A program made the position numbers and the translations under genes. This document shows, in pieces, positions 1 through 9,302 of a stretch of 64,000 nt of DNA. The notes below the pieces were generated by a model. It had not been told where the DNA came from, did no database searches, and saw only the letters and a program-made list of their open reading frames with translations. The stretch lies in the NCBI GenBank assembly GCA_964595625.1, contig CAZQQU010000005.1:1-64000 (forward strand), read 5' to 3'. The stretch is from CAZQQU01 sp964595625 (GTDB taxonomy: Bacteria > Bacteroidota > Bacteroidia > Flavobacteriales > Flavobacteriaceae). Numbering within the stretch: position 1 is the stretch's first letter; each line of letters opens with the position of its first letter.

Positions 1-54
1 ACCCGCGACCTCCACCTTGGCAAGGTGGCGCTCTACCAACTGAGCTATTTTCGC
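1..54 (-). tRNA. tRNA-Gly (anticodon GCC), 3' end outside the window
   Basis: The reverse strand shows a 5' acceptor strand GCGAAAA, a D arm with GCTC/GAGC, an anticodon stem CCACC/GGTGG enclosing loop TTGCCAA (anticodon GCC, glycine), a variable region AGGTC and the first half of the T arm. The rest of the T arm, the acceptor 3' strand and any CCA lie before base 1. It lies downstream of mutS in the same orientation. Confidence 0.93.
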
Positions 55-89
55 AGTATTACACCCTAGTGAAAGGTTATTCAGCTTGT

Positions 90-111
90 AGATAACTTGC
101 AATGGTTATCT
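90..111. repeat. 7-bp inverted repeat between tRNA-Gly and mutS
   Basis: AGATAAC (90-96) and GTTATCT (105-111) pair perfectly around an 8-base loop. A further GGTTATCT lies at 158-165. There is no clear T tract, so calling it a terminator of mutS would be guesswork. Confidence 0.3.
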
Positions 112-221
112 CACTTGTCAATATTATGATGAACTTGCTTACTATACCTCCTTCGGTGGTTATCTAAAGCGGATGCAAATTTAAAATTTTTTCGCCAAAT
201 GCAAAGCGTTTTTTCAAAAAT

Positions 222-2837
222 CTATTTTTTCATTTTAACACGGTCATTTCTCAAGAGCATCCTTTTGATTTCATTTAATTTCATAAGCGCTTCAATAGGT
301 GTGAGTACATCTATATCTAAGTCTAAAATTTCTTCACGAATTTCTTCCAAAAGAGGATCGTCCAAATTAAAAAAACTCAACTGTAACTCGTCTTTGGCAA
401 CTGATTTCATCTGATCGGTAAGTGCTTCCGAAGAGTGAGATTGTTCTAATTTTTCTAAAATTTTATTTGCTCTTCGTATCACCTGCTGGGGCATTCCGGC
501 CATTTTAGCTACGTGGATTCCAAAACTATGAGCCGAACCTCCGGGTACCAATTTTCGTAAAAACAATACATCGTCTTTGATTTCTTTTACTGCTACATTG
601 TAGTTTTTTATCCGGGAGAAAGTTTCAGACATTTCGTTTAATTCGTGGTAATGGGTTGCGAAAAGCGTTTTGGGTCTTCCAGGATGCTCATGTAAATATT
701 CACTAATCGCCCAAGCAATGGAAATACCGTCGTAAGTACTGGTACCTCGGCCTATCTCGTCGAGTAATACCAAACTTCTTTCCGAAATATTATTCAAAAT
801 ACTGGCAGTTTCGTTCATTTCAACCATAAAGGTAGATTCTCCCATCGATATGTTATCGCTGGCTCCTACTCGCGTAAAAATTTTGTCGACACAGCCCATG
901 CGCAGAGCCGTTGCAGGGACAAAACTTCCGATTTGTGCCAATAATACAATGAGTGCCGTTTGCCTCAATATAGCCGATTTACCACTCATATTGGGACCGG
1001 TAATCATAATGATTTGCTGGTCTTGCGGACTTAACAAAACATCGTTCTCAATAAATGGCTGATCAGGCGGTAGTTGCTTTTCGATAACCGGATGGCGTCC
1101 CCCAGTAATTTCAATATCTAAACTATCGTCTAAGAGGGGGCGTGTATAGTTGTTTTCCAAGGCTTGTTGGGCAAAGGAACACAAACAATCCAATCGAGCA
1201 ATACCGGCTGCATTTTGTTGAATTTGAGGAATAAACTCAGACGACCAACTCAATAATTCATTAAATAATGCTTGTTCTAAAGCCTGTATTTTTTCTTCTG
1301 CACCCAGAATTTTATTTTCATACTCCTTGAGTTCTTCCGTAATATAGCGTTCGGCATTGACTAAAGTCTGCTTTCGAATCCAGTCGGAAGGCACTTTGTC
1401 TTTATGCGTGTTACGTACTTCTATATAATAGCCAAATACATTATTGGAAGCAATTTTTAAAGAGCTGATGCCCGTGCGTAGGGTTTCTCGGGTAACAATT
1501 TCTTCTAAATACGATTTCCCACCTGTAAAAATTGCCCGTAGTTCATCCAATTCTGTTGAAAATCCCGGTGCAATCGCCTGGCCTTTTTGAATCTGTATCG
1601 GAGCCTCTTCATTGAGGGTTTGCTTAATTCTTTGGCGTAAATTTTCTAAGGCATAGAAGGAACTTCCCAGTGTCACCAAGGCTTCATTGTTCGATTCTAA
1701 AACTAATTTTTGAATAGGAATAACTGCCTTCAAGGAGTTTTTAAGTTGAATCATTTCACGAGGATTCATCTTACCGGTTGCCATTTTGGAAACCAAGCGC
1801 TCCAAATCGCCAATGCGTTTAATATATTGTTGAATTTTTTGAAGTAGGTGTTGATTTTTGACTAAATACCCCACTACCTCATGGCGTTCTCTAATACGGT
1901 CTGGATTTTTTAAAGGCAATGCCAACCATCTTTTGAGCATCCTCCCTCCCATGGCCGATATAGTCTTATCAATAACTTGCAGAAGGGTGATGGCTCCCGG
2001 AGAATCGGAATGATACAATTCCAAATTGCGAATAGTAAATCGATCCATCCATACATAACCGTCTTCGGCAATTCGCGAAAGCTTATTGATGTGTTGCAAT
2101 TTGTCGTGGCGGGTCTCTCCTAAGTAATACAAAATAGCCCCCGAGGCGATAATTCCCATTTCCAGATCAGCCACTCCAAAACCTTTAAGAGTTTTGGTTT
2201 GAAAATGAGCGTGTAACGATTCTACGGCATAATCCCATTGAAAAAGCCATTCTTCGAGGTAAAACAGGTGGTAATCTTCACCAAACCATTTAAAAAACTC
2301 CTTTTTCTTTTGTTTTTGGATAAGCACCTCACTGGGTTGAAAATTTTGAAGTAGCTTGTCAATATAAGATACATCTCCTTCGGAAGTTAAAAATTCACCG
2401 GTAGAAACATCTAAGAACGAAATGCCTAGTTTGGTTTTCCCGATATGGATGGCGGCTAAAAAATTATTACTCTTAGAGGAAAGCAAGTCATCATTAAAAG
2501 CCACCCCCGGAGTAACCAGTTCAGTGACCCCCCGTTTGACGATGGTTTTGGTAAGCTTGGGATCTTCTAACTGATCACAAATAGCCACGCGACAACCCGC
2601 TTTAACCAATTTAGGCAAATAGGTATTTAAAGAATGATGGGGGAAACCGGCTAATTCCGTTTTATCGCCCCCATTATTTCGTGCCGTAAGTACTATATTC
2701 AATATCTGAGCTGCCCGAATGGCATCTTCCCCGAAAGTTTCATAAAAATCACCCACCCGAAACAGCAATAAAGCATCAGGATACTTAGCTTTAATACTGT
2801 TGTATTGCTTCATCAAAGGGGTTTCTTTACTGGCCAT
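222..2837 (-). CDS. mutS: DNA mismatch repair protein MutS
   Basis: Cytosolic mismatch-recognition ATPase that scans new DNA and recruits MutL. At 871 residues it has normal family length. The N-terminal mismatch-binding motif GDFYE is at residues 29-33, with the Phe and Glu that contact the mispaired base. The C-terminal ABC-type ATPase has Walker A GPNMSGKS near residue 614 (Ser in place of the usual second Gly) and Walker B LLDEIGRGTS with the catalytic Asp-Glu at about 693-694. Start ATG gives the conventional N-terminus. No MutL lies nearby. The gene is divergent from the methyltransferase gene at 3017, sharing a 180-base gap. Identity is secure. Confidence 0.98.
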   Translation of the reverse strand: MASKETPLMKQYNSIKAKYPDALLLFRVGDFYETFGEDAIRAAQILNIVLTARNNGGDKTELAGFPHHSLNTYLPKLVKAGCRVAICDQLEDPKLTKTIVKRGVTELVTPGVAFNDDLLSSKSNNFLAAIHIGKTKLGISFLDVSTGEFLTSEGDVSYIDKLLQNFQPSEVLIQKQKKKEFFKWFGEDYHLFYLEEWLFQWDYAVESLHAHFQTKTLKGFGVADLEMGIIASGAILYYLGETRHDKLQHINKLSRIAEDGYVWMDRFTIRNLELYHSDSPGAITLLQVIDKTISAMGGRMLKRWLALPLKNPDRIRERHEVVGYLVKNQHLLQKIQQYIKRIGDLERLVSKMATGKMNPREMIQLKNSLKAVIPIQKLVLESNNEALVTLGSSFYALENLRQRIKQTLNEEAPIQIQKGQAIAPGFSTELDELRAIFTGGKSYLEEIVTRETLRTGISSLKIASNNVFGYYIEVRNTHKDKVPSDWIRKQTLVNAERYITEELKEYENKILGAEEKIQALEQALFNELLSWSSEFIPQIQQNAAGIARLDCLCSFAQQALENNYTRPLLDDSLDIEITGGRHPVIEKQLPPDQPFIENDVLLSPQDQQIIMITGPNMSGKSAILRQTALIVLLAQIGSFVPATALRMGCVDKIFTRVGASDNISMGESTFMVEMNETASILNNISERSLVLLDEIGRGTSTYDGISIAWAISEYLHEHPGRPKTLFATHYHELNEMSETFSRIKNYNVAVKEIKDDVLFLRKLVPGGSAHSFGIHVAKMAGMPQQVIRRANKILEKLEQSHSSEALTDQMKSVAKDELQLSFFNLDDPLLEEIREEILDLDIDVLTPIEALMKLNEIKRMLLRNDRVKMKK

Positions 2838-3002
2838 AGCTACTCTTGGGTGAAAAAAGCTAAGTTAAAAATTCTTCAGGAAAATTACACGTTTATTTCG
2901 ACTAACATTTTTATTAAAAATAGAAGTTTCAGTAGAAGTAAATGGGAATAAATAATAGAATGAGGTTTCTTCTCTTCCTGCTTATTTATGCGTTAAAAAC
3001 TG

Positions 3003-3010
3003 TATTTTTG
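3003..3010 (+). promoter_or_regulatory. Bacteroidota-type -7 element for the RNA methyltransferase gene
   Basis: TATTTTTG matches the TAnnTTTG consensus and ends 7 bases before the ATG at 3017. This implies an almost leaderless transcript and argues against the longer reading frame beginning at 2942. Confidence 0.5.
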
Positions 3011-3016
3011 TGGGTT

Positions 3017-3553
3017 ATGAAATACAGAAAATTAAACAACAGCGAACTTCCGCGCTTGTCTGAAGAAGCTTTTAAGGAAGCACCTAAAACTCCAATTATT
3101 CTTGTTTTAGATAATGTTAGGAGCTTACATAATATTGGTTCGGTCTTTAGAACAGCGGATGCTTTTTTGATTGAGAAGATTTATCTCTGCGGTATTACGG
3201 CTTGTCCTCCTCATAAAGACATTCACAAAACTGCGTTAGGGGCTACCGAAACAGTGGCATGGGAATATGTATCGGAGACTCAGGAGTTGGTCGAGCAATT
3301 AAAACGTGAAAACACACACATTATCTCCATAGAACAAGCCGAACAAGCTGTTTTACTTCCGGATTTTTTTCCCGAAAGGGAGAAAAAACATGCTCTCATT
3401 TTTGGAAACGAAGTCAAAGGAGTTTCACAAGCAGTGGTATCTGCCTCAGACCAAGTTATTGAAATTCCTCAATTAGGGACCAAACATTCACTCAATATTG
3501 CAGTGAGTGTCGGAGTGGTGGTTTGGGATTTATTTACCAAACTCAGAGGATAG
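3017..3553 (+). CDS. TrmH/SpoU-family RNA 2'-O-methyltransferase
   Basis: S-adenosylmethionine-dependent SPOUT methyltransferase, probably acting on the ribose 2'-OH of a tRNA or rRNA nucleotide; the exact target cannot be read from sequence. The three SpoU motifs are present: DNVRSLHNIGSVFRTADAF, LIFGNEVKGVS and IPQLGTKHSLNIAVSVG, which form the deep trefoil knot. The open frame extends upstream to 2942, but that 25-residue extension is hydrophobic, unlike the family, and overlaps the promoter element. ATG 3017 gives a 178-residue protein starting MKYRKL, a normal size. It converges with folK, the stops being separated by only 8 bases. Confidence 0.88.
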   Translation: MKYRKLNNSELPRLSEEAFKEAPKTPIILVLDNVRSLHNIGSVFRTADAFLIEKIYLCGITACPPHKDIHKTALGATETVAWEYVSETQELVEQLKRENTHIISIEQAEQAVLLPDFFPEREKKHALIFGNEVKGVSQAVVSASDQVIEIPQLGTKHSLNIAVSVGVVVWDLFTKLRG

Positions 3554-3561
3554 CTGCTTTT

Positions 3562-4092
3562 TTAATCGGAATTGGTGTACAACTGCCACTGGGTAAGCGT
3601 GATTTGGGATTCTTCCGCAGACTCTTCCAATAATTGTTTCACCGATTTATTAAACTCCGGATGGATCCAATTGGGAGCTATTTCCTGTAAAGGGACCAAC
3701 ACAAAATGGCGGAGATGTAACCGTGGATGGGGTATGGTAAGGGATGGGGTATGTATAATCAGGTCTTCGTAAAACAAAATATCCACATCGAGAGTACGAT
3801 CTTGATAACCCGGTTGATTCGTTCGGGTGCGTCCCAACTTTTTTTCAATATTCAAGGCTTGCTCGATGACTGCCTCCGGTGTTAATGAAGTTGTTACCCA
3901 CAACACTGCATTTAAAAAATGATTGGCCTGAAATCCCCAAGCGGGTGTCTCGTATACCGATGATATTTGATAAATATCGCCCATCCGGTCGGAAATTAAA
4001 TCCACCGCTTGTTGGAGATAATACAATCGATCACCTTGATTACTTCCCAAGGATAAAAAAAGATTATTAGGTAGAGACAAGGGAGTGGTCAA
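3562..4092 (-). CDS. folK: 2-amino-4-hydroxy-6-hydroxymethyldihydropteridine pyrophosphokinase (HPPK)
   Basis: Transfers pyrophosphate from ATP to 6-hydroxymethyl-7,8-dihydropterin in folate synthesis. The 176-residue protein has the N-terminal LSLGSNQGDR motif, the pterin-contacting YETPAWGF region, the metal- and ATP-binding RTLDVDILFY around residues 99-108 (Asp102 and Asp104 as Mg ligands), and IPHPRLHLRHFVLVPLQEIAP. It starts 14 bases after the stop of the beta-barrel gene on the same strand and is probably cotranscribed with it from the promoter at 5346. Identity is secure. Confidence 0.97.
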   Translation of the reverse strand: MTTPLSLPNNLFLSLGSNQGDRLYYLQQAVDLISDRMGDIYQISSVYETPAWGFQANHFLNAVLWVTTSLTPEAVIEQALNIEKKLGRTRTNQPGYQDRTLDVDILFYEDLIIHTPSLTIPHPRLHLRHFVLVPLQEIAPNWIHPEFNKSVKQLLEESAEESQITLTQWQLYTNSD

Positions 4093-4106
4093 TAGGAGTT
4101 TATTTT

Positions 4107-5312
4107 TTATAAAAAATTATAGCGTACAATGAATGCAAAATAATTGTATTTGAAGCTACTATTTTCCCAGTTATTCGTCAGATTACGAGTCAATGCATAT
4201 CTCAATTCCACATCGTATTTGTTGTTATAATTGTACCCCAAACCCAGGAAACCGCTTGGACCGGAAGTCCCATCGTCTATTTTTCGAGATTTTTGCAATT
4301 CAAATTCAGTTTTCAACGAAAAATCTGCAATATAACCGGCATTGACAAAAAGTTTGGAAGTGGGGTTGAGCCACCAATAATAGCGTAGTCCAATAGGGAG
4401 TTCAATGGAAGCGTATTGAGCGGTCGCTATTTCTTCATTATTATTTAAGGTATAAACCGACTCAGCCTCCAAATAATGATAATTGGGCTCAATAAATACC
4501 GCCCATTTATTTCGGTTCAAACTCAATACGTATTCTAATTCAGCTCCTACACTCACCGCAATATTACTTCCAAAATCGGCTTTGTAAGATCTATTAGATA
4601 AATATTTTACAGAGGTATTTGCTTTTGAAAAATTAACTCGTGGGGCAATTTTTAGATTAAAAAAAGAAGGCGAATGATAGTCAATTTGTTTTACTAAAAA
4701 GCCGAGGCATTCATTGTATTTAATAAAAAAGGATTGAAGTGCGCTTTCGGTATAGGAAAGATTTTGGACAGTATGCAAGGGAATAGACTCGCATTGAAAT
4801 TCATTGATTAATTGCTGTTTATAGTGCTGATTAGTCATTTTTTTTCCATCCACAACATAGTCTTTATACACCAACAAAACCGGAACTGAAGTTGGTTCTT
4901 TTTGATAAAAATAATAATTAAGAGATCCTACGGTATACCGAAAAAGGGATGCTTTGGAATCCACTATTTTTTGAAGAAAAATACTTTGTTCTTCCCAATT
5001 CGGCTCGCGATTGATAGAGATTTTTTTTTGTCGGGAAACATCTATTTTGACTTGATGTTTTTCAAAATAATAAGCATCATCAATTATTACTTTTTGAAAA
5101 TTCTCGGGAGTAGCTAGATGCACATGATTATCGTCTATATTGATTTTGTATTCAAAGGAAGAAGGAGTTTCATATTGATCGGTATATCTTATAAATACCC
5201 GCTGACTTTTTCCGTTTTCATGAACTAAATCACCCGGTTTAAATTCAACTTGTGAGAAGGAGAAAGTAATAGAAAATACTCCAAACAGAAAGCAAAAAAT
5301 AAGACTTTTCAT
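4107..5312 (-). CDS. Outer-membrane beta-barrel protein of unknown function
   Basis: I do not recognise a specific family. The 401-residue product begins with a Sec signal peptide (MKSLIFCFLFGVFSITFSFSQ), followed by an unidentified domain of about 190 residues. The C-terminal half, roughly 215-401, has alternating hydrophobic and aromatic beta-strand patterns (GAELEYVLSLN, LRYYWWLNP, ELRYALTR) and ends in a hydrophobic strand with terminal Phe-Leu. This is typical of small Bacteroidota PorT/OmpW-like barrels. It is first in an apparent two-gene unit with folK. A cell-surface role is inferred from topology only. Confidence 0.6.
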   Translation of the reverse strand: MKSLIFCFLFGVFSITFSFSQVEFKPGDLVHENGKSQRVFIRYTDQYETPSSFEYKINIDDNHVHLATPENFQKVIIDDAYYFEKHQVKIDVSRQKKISINREPNWEEQSIFLQKIVDSKASLFRYTVGSLNYYFYQKEPTSVPVLLVYKDYVVDGKKMTNQHYKQQLINEFQCESIPLHTVQNLSYTESALQSFFIKYNECLGFLVKQIDYHSPSFFNLKIAPRVNFSKANTSVKYLSNRSYKADFGSNIAVSVGAELEYVLSLNRNKWAVFIEPNYHYLEAESVYTLNNNEEIATAQYASIELPIGLRYYWWLNPTSKLFVNAGYIADFSLKTEFELQKSRKIDDGTSGPSGFLGLGYNYNNKYDVELRYALTRNLTNNWENSSFKYNYFAFIVRYNFL

Positions 5313-5345
5313 AAAAATTTGACAGATTTAAAATTAAAAATCTAT

Positions 5346-5353
5346 CAAATATA
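5346..5353 (-). promoter_or_regulatory. Bacteroidota -7 element for the beta-barrel gene and folK
   Basis: The reverse strand reads TATATTTG (TAnnTTTG), 33 bases before the ATG at 5312. No convincing -33 TTG is seen at the optimal spacing. Confidence 0.45.
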
Positions 5354-5381
5354 ACCCTTTGATGCTATAATTCAGAAAAAG

Positions 5382-6248
5382 TTATCCATTTAATGCTTCT
5401 GCTCCCCCAACAATTTCAAGAATTTCGTTAGTAATGGCTGCTTGTCGGGCTTTGTTATAGGTAAGTTTTAACTCATCACGTAGCACGGTCGCGTTGTCAG
5501 TAGCTTTGTGCATCGCTGTCATACGAGCCCCGTGTTCACTAGCAAAAGAATCTCGTAATGCTGCGTACAATTGAGTTTTTAAACTTTTAGGTATCAACTC
5601 ATTGACGATTTCTTCTCGAGAGGGTTCGAAAATATAATCAGTACTACCGGTTTCAACTTGCGAGTTAATGCTTTTTGAAACTATAGGTAAGAATTGTTCA
5701 GTTACTACCACTTGTGTAGCAGCATTTTTAAAACTATTATAAACCAGTAGTATTTTATCGTAAGTGCCATCGGCATACACTTGCATCAAGTATTCAGCTA
5801 TAGCTGCAGTGTTCTCAAAAGTTAAGTGGTCAAAAATGTCGTGGTTGTATTGTACTACCGTATGCGTTTTTTTCAGGGCATCATGTCCTTTTTTACCGAT
5901 AGCAAATAATTCAGTAGAAACACGGCTGGAAGTATTGACTAAAGATTTGGTTTCTTTAATTACATTAGAATTAAATGCTCCCGCTAGTCCGCGATTAGAA
6001 GAAATGCTCACCACAAGTACTTTTTTTACTTCTCGAGGCATAGCATAAACACTGCTGGTACCTTCTTCTAAACTGGCGCTTAAATTTTGAAGTAACTCGG
6101 TCAATTTAGCCGAATACGGGCGCATGGCCGTAATGGCATCCTGAGCTTTCTTTAATTTAGCGGCAGACACCATTTTCATGGCACTGGTAATCTGCATGGT
6201 GGAAGATACTGAGGTAATTCTACTGCGTATTTCTTTTAAGTTTGCCAT
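5382..6248 (-). CDS. atpG: ATP synthase F1 gamma subunit
   Basis: Central rotor stalk of the F1Fo ATP synthase, coupling c-ring rotation to catalysis. The 288-residue protein has the conserved N-terminal helix (LKEIRSRITSVSSTMQITSA) and the C-terminal helix (ARQAAITNEILEIVGGAEAL) that form the antiparallel coiled coil in the alpha3beta3 hexamer. It is last in the operon atpBEFHAG. The beta and epsilon genes do not follow, which fits the split atp arrangement common in Bacteroidota. Confidence 0.97.
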   Translation of the reverse strand: MANLKEIRSRITSVSSTMQITSAMKMVSAAKLKKAQDAITAMRPYSAKLTELLQNLSASLEEGTSSVYAMPREVKKVLVVSISSNRGLAGAFNSNVIKETKSLVNTSSRVSTELFAIGKKGHDALKKTHTVVQYNHDIFDHLTFENTAAIAEYLMQVYADGTYDKILLVYNSFKNAATQVVVTEQFLPIVSKSINSQVETGSTDYIFEPSREEIVNELIPKSLKTQLYAALRDSFASEHGARMTAMHKATDNATVLRDELKLTYNKARQAAITNEILEIVGGAEALNG

Positions 6249-6342
6249 TTTTTAATTTATAAGTTAAACAATCCAGAACTGTGGTGTAATCTTTCAACCA
6301 CGAGTTAGAGTAGACCACAGTTCTGAAATTCCTTACTACTGA

Positions 6343-7917
6343 TTAATATTTTGCAGCGATTTCGTTAGCCACTTGGGTCATCACATCCATGGCTTGATCG
6401 GTTAATTTTCCTGCTTTTAGCTCATCCAGCACATTTCTGTGTTTGGCATTCAGAAGTTCTAGATATTCCGTTTCAAATTCTTTCACTTTTTCAACAGGAA
6501 CATTTCTCAGAAGGTTTTTAGACCCCGCATAGATTATAGCAATTTGCTCTTCTACGGTAAAGGGGCTACTTTGAGCTTGTTTTAAAATCTCAACGTTTCT
6601 TCTACCTTTTTCAATGACGTTTAGGGTAGCAGCATCCAGGTCGGAACCAAATTTAGCAAAGGCCTCTAATTCGCGGAATTGCGCCTGGTCTAATTTGAGA
6701 GTACCGGCTACTTTTTTCATCGATTTAATTTGGGCGTTACCTCCTACTCGAGATACTGAAATCCCTACGTTAATAGCAGGACGTACCCCGGCGTTAAACA
6801 AGTCTGATTCCAAGAAAATTTGTCCATCGGTAATTGAAATTACGTTGGTTGGAATATACGCAGACACGTCTCCGGCTTGCGTTTCGATAATTGGTAGTGC
6901 AGTAAGTGAACCCCCACCTTTTACCTTACCTTTTAAGGATTCTGGCAAGTCGTTCATGTTTTTTGCAATTTCGTCGTTGTTGATAATTTTAGCTGAACGC
7001 TCTAACAAACGAGAGTGCAGGTAGAAAACGTCACCCGGATACGCTTCCCGTCCGGGAGGTCTTCTAAGTAGTAACGATACTTCCCGATAAGCAACCGCTT
7101 GCTTTGACAAATCATCATAAACAATCAGTGCAGGGCGTCCGGTATCTCTAAAATACTCACCGATAGCCGCTCCGGCCATAGGCGCATACACCTGCATTGG
7201 TGCTGGATCGGAAGCATTCGCTGCCACTATGGTGGTATAGGCCATAGCACCTTTTTCTTCCAAGGTACGAGCAATATTGGCCACGGTAGAAGCTTTTTGC
7301 CCTACAGCCACATAAATACAATAGACCGGTTGACCGGCATCGTAAAATTCTTTTTGATTGATAATTGTATCGATACAAACGGTGGTTTTACCGGTTTGGC
7401 GGTCGCCAATTACCAACTCCCGCTGACCTCTCCCAACAGGGATCATAGCGTCTATGGCTTTTACACCCGTTTGTAAGGGTTCGGTAACAGGCTCTCGATA
7501 AATTACTCCCGGTGCTTTACGCTCTAAGGGTAATTCGAAAGTTTCACCGCTGATAGGACCTTTTCCATCTATGGGGTTACCCAAGGTATCTACTACACGT
7601 CCCACAATACCTTCACCTACTTTAATAGAGGCAATGCGTTGGGTACGTTTAACGGTAGACCCTTCTTTAATTTCTTTGGAAGGACCGAGCAATACTACCC
7701 CGACATTATCCTCTTCCAAGTTGAGGACGATACCTTCAAGGCCTCCTGCAAATTCTACTAACTCCCCGTACTGGGCATTAGCTAAACCGTACACACGAGC
7801 AATACCGTCTCCTACGGTTAATACAGTTCCTACTTCGTTAAGTGAAGCGCTGGCTTCAAATCCTGAAAGTTGTTTTTTTAAGATTGCTGAAATTTCAGCG
7901 GCTTTTACTTCTGCCAT
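6343..7917 (-). CDS. atpA: ATP synthase F1 alpha subunit
   Basis: Non-catalytic nucleotide-binding subunit of F1. At 524 residues it has normal length. It carries an N-terminal beta-barrel domain, the P-loop GDRQTGKT at residues 171-178, the LIVYDDLSKQ Walker B region, the RRPPGREAYPGDVFYLHSRLLER signature and ISVSRVGG, which contains the arginine finger contributed to the beta catalytic site. It is followed after about 95 bases by atpG and preceded by atpH with a 41-base gap. Confidence 0.98.
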   Translation of the reverse strand: MAEVKAAEISAILKKQLSGFEASASLNEVGTVLTVGDGIARVYGLANAQYGELVEFAGGLEGIVLNLEEDNVGVVLLGPSKEIKEGSTVKRTQRIASIKVGEGIVGRVVDTLGNPIDGKGPISGETFELPLERKAPGVIYREPVTEPLQTGVKAIDAMIPVGRGQRELVIGDRQTGKTTVCIDTIINQKEFYDAGQPVYCIYVAVGQKASTVANIARTLEEKGAMAYTTIVAANASDPAPMQVYAPMAGAAIGEYFRDTGRPALIVYDDLSKQAVAYREVSLLLRRPPGREAYPGDVFYLHSRLLERSAKIINNDEIAKNMNDLPESLKGKVKGGGSLTALPIIETQAGDVSAYIPTNVISITDGQIFLESDLFNAGVRPAINVGISVSRVGGNAQIKSMKKVAGTLKLDQAQFRELEAFAKFGSDLDAATLNVIEKGRRNVEILKQAQSSPFTVEEQIAIIYAGSKNLLRNVPVEKVKEFETEYLELLNAKHRNVLDELKAGKLTDQAMDVMTQVANEIAAKY

Positions 7918-7958
7918 ATTGTTTAGAGTATAAAGACTTTTAGTGTTTGTCTAGTTAT

Positions 7959-8495
7959 TTATATACTGGTATTAAATCTTTTTTTCAAGCTATCAAAATG
8001 ATTGGCTATACTGGCGTCGTATTGCCAATCGCCCACTCGCAATACAAAACCTCCAATAATTTCGGGATCCACTTGGTTGTGTAAAGTAACTTCGGATGCC
8101 TGAGTAAGTTCTTTTACTTTATTTAACACTTGGTTTTCCAAGGTAGTATCTAAAGGGATAGCGGTAGTTACCACAGCTTCCACAGCATTTATATGACGGT
8201 GGTAAAGCTGCACAAAGGTAGTGGCTATCGAATGCAACAACCCGGTACGTTTATTTTCTATAATCAAATCAAATAGCCGAGTGACAATAGATGAAGTATT
8301 GGGAAATACTTCTAGCAACACACTTTTTTTGTTATCGGGGGTTACCACCAAGTTGTTCAAAAAAAGCTGTAGTTCGATATTCTCACTCAAAGTAGAAGCA
8401 ATGGTTTTCATTTGATTGAAAACTTCTTTCTCCTGCCCTTGCTCTACGGCTATATCTAAGACAGCTTTAGCATATCTAACGGCTGCTTTACTCAT
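7959..8495 (-). CDS. atpH: ATP synthase F1 delta subunit (OSCP)
   Basis: Peripheral-stalk subunit joining the top of F1 to the b subunits. The 178-residue protein shows the expected N-terminal helical domain (AAVRYAKAVLDIAVEQGQ) and the C-terminal OSCP signature (HNQVDPEIIGGFVLRVGDWQYDAS, split here by description only). It lies 4 bases after atpF. Confidence 0.95.
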   Translation of the reverse strand: MSKAAVRYAKAVLDIAVEQGQEKEVFNQMKTIASTLSENIELQLFLNNLVVTPDNKKSVLLEVFPNTSSIVTRLFDLIIENKRTGLLHSIATTFVQLYHRHINAVEAVVTTAIPLDTTLENQVLNKVKELTQASEVTLHNQVDPEIIGGFVLRVGDWQYDASIANHFDSLKKRFNTSI

Positions 8496-8499
8496 AGTT

Positions 8500-8994
8500 T
8501 TAGTTTAAAGTTGCTTTATCTAACATATCCACAACCAACTTTTCTTGCTTGGCTTTATCGGACAGTTCATTTTTAACTACTTTTTCAGCGATTTCAATAG
8601 AAAGTTCGGCTACTTGGTTTTTAAGATCGGCTATTGCTGACTTTTTATTGCTTTCAATGGCTTCTTGAGCTTGCACAATCATTTTATCGGTAGTTAGCTT
8701 AGCTTCTTCACGAGCGTCGTTAATGATTTTATTTTTGAGCTCACGAGCTTCTTTCAATAAATTCTCTCGTTCTAAGCGGGCTTCTTGCAGAATTCTTTCG
8801 TTATCGGCATGAAGATTTTCCATTTCTCTTTTAGCCGCTTCGGCAGCAGCCAACGCTTGCTTAATAGATTCCTCACGAGAATTAACGGCGCCTAAAATGG
8901 GTTTCCAAGCAAATTTTCTTAAAATAAAAAGCAGTATTAAAAACGAAATAATCGTCCAAAATACCAAACCAAAACCGGGAGTTACTAAATCCAT
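8500..8994 (-). CDS. atpF: ATP synthase Fo b subunit
   Basis: Peripheral stalk subunit. One N-terminal membrane helix (about residues 8-26, FGLVFWTIISFLILLFILRK) is followed by a long charged helix rich in Ala, Glu and Lys that extends to F1. The 164-residue length is usual. A single b gene is present, so the stalk is presumably a b homodimer. Confidence 0.96.
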   Translation of the reverse strand: MDLVTPGFGLVFWTIISFLILLFILRKFAWKPILGAVNSREESIKQALAAAEAAKREMENLHADNERILQEARLERENLLKEARELKNKIINDAREEAKLTTDKMIVQAQEAIESNKKSAIADLKNQVAELSIEIAEKVVKNELSDKAKQEKLVVDMLDKATLN

Positions 8995-9072
8995 AGTATA
9001 TTATTGTTTAATTGTAAATTTTTAAAATTCACCGAAACAACCAACCGTTGCTTCGGTGAATAGATTTTATGC

Positions 9073-9282
9073 TTAACCTTGAAGTAGAGCTACCACCACC
9101 CCAAAAAGTGCCACAGCCTCCACAAACGCTGCTAAAATAAGCGCAGATGTTTGGATTTTACCGTGCATTTCGGGTTGACGAGCCATAGCTTCCATAGCAG
9201 ATTCACCGATTTTACCGATACCGATACCGGCACCAACGGCTGCAATTCCTGCTCCAATAGCTGCAATTCCTGTAATTGTCAT
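9073..9282 (-). CDS. atpE: ATP synthase Fo c subunit
   Basis: Ring-forming proteolipid of 69 residues with two membrane helices around a polar RQPE loop (residues 35-38). The ion-carrying carboxylate is Glu55 in AAFVEAVALF. The residues after it (Ala-Val) lack the Ser/Thr signature typical of sodium-binding rings, so proton coupling is inferred. Helix 1 has the Gly-rich packing motif GAGIAAVGAGIGIG. It lies between atpB and atpF. Confidence 0.97.
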   Translation of the reverse strand: MTITGIAAIGAGIAAVGAGIGIGKIGESAMEAMARQPEMHGKIQTSALILAAFVEAVALFGVVVALLQG

Positions 9283-9302
9283 AGTATAAAAATTTAAATT
9301 AA

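Noticed and set aside
2942..3016. N-terminal extension of the TrmH-family protein
   Set aside because: Crosses the -7 element at 3003 and adds a hydrophobic segment foreign to the family.
6614..7024. 136-codon + strand open frame inside atpA
   Set aside because: Complement of strongly conserved AtpA coding sequence.
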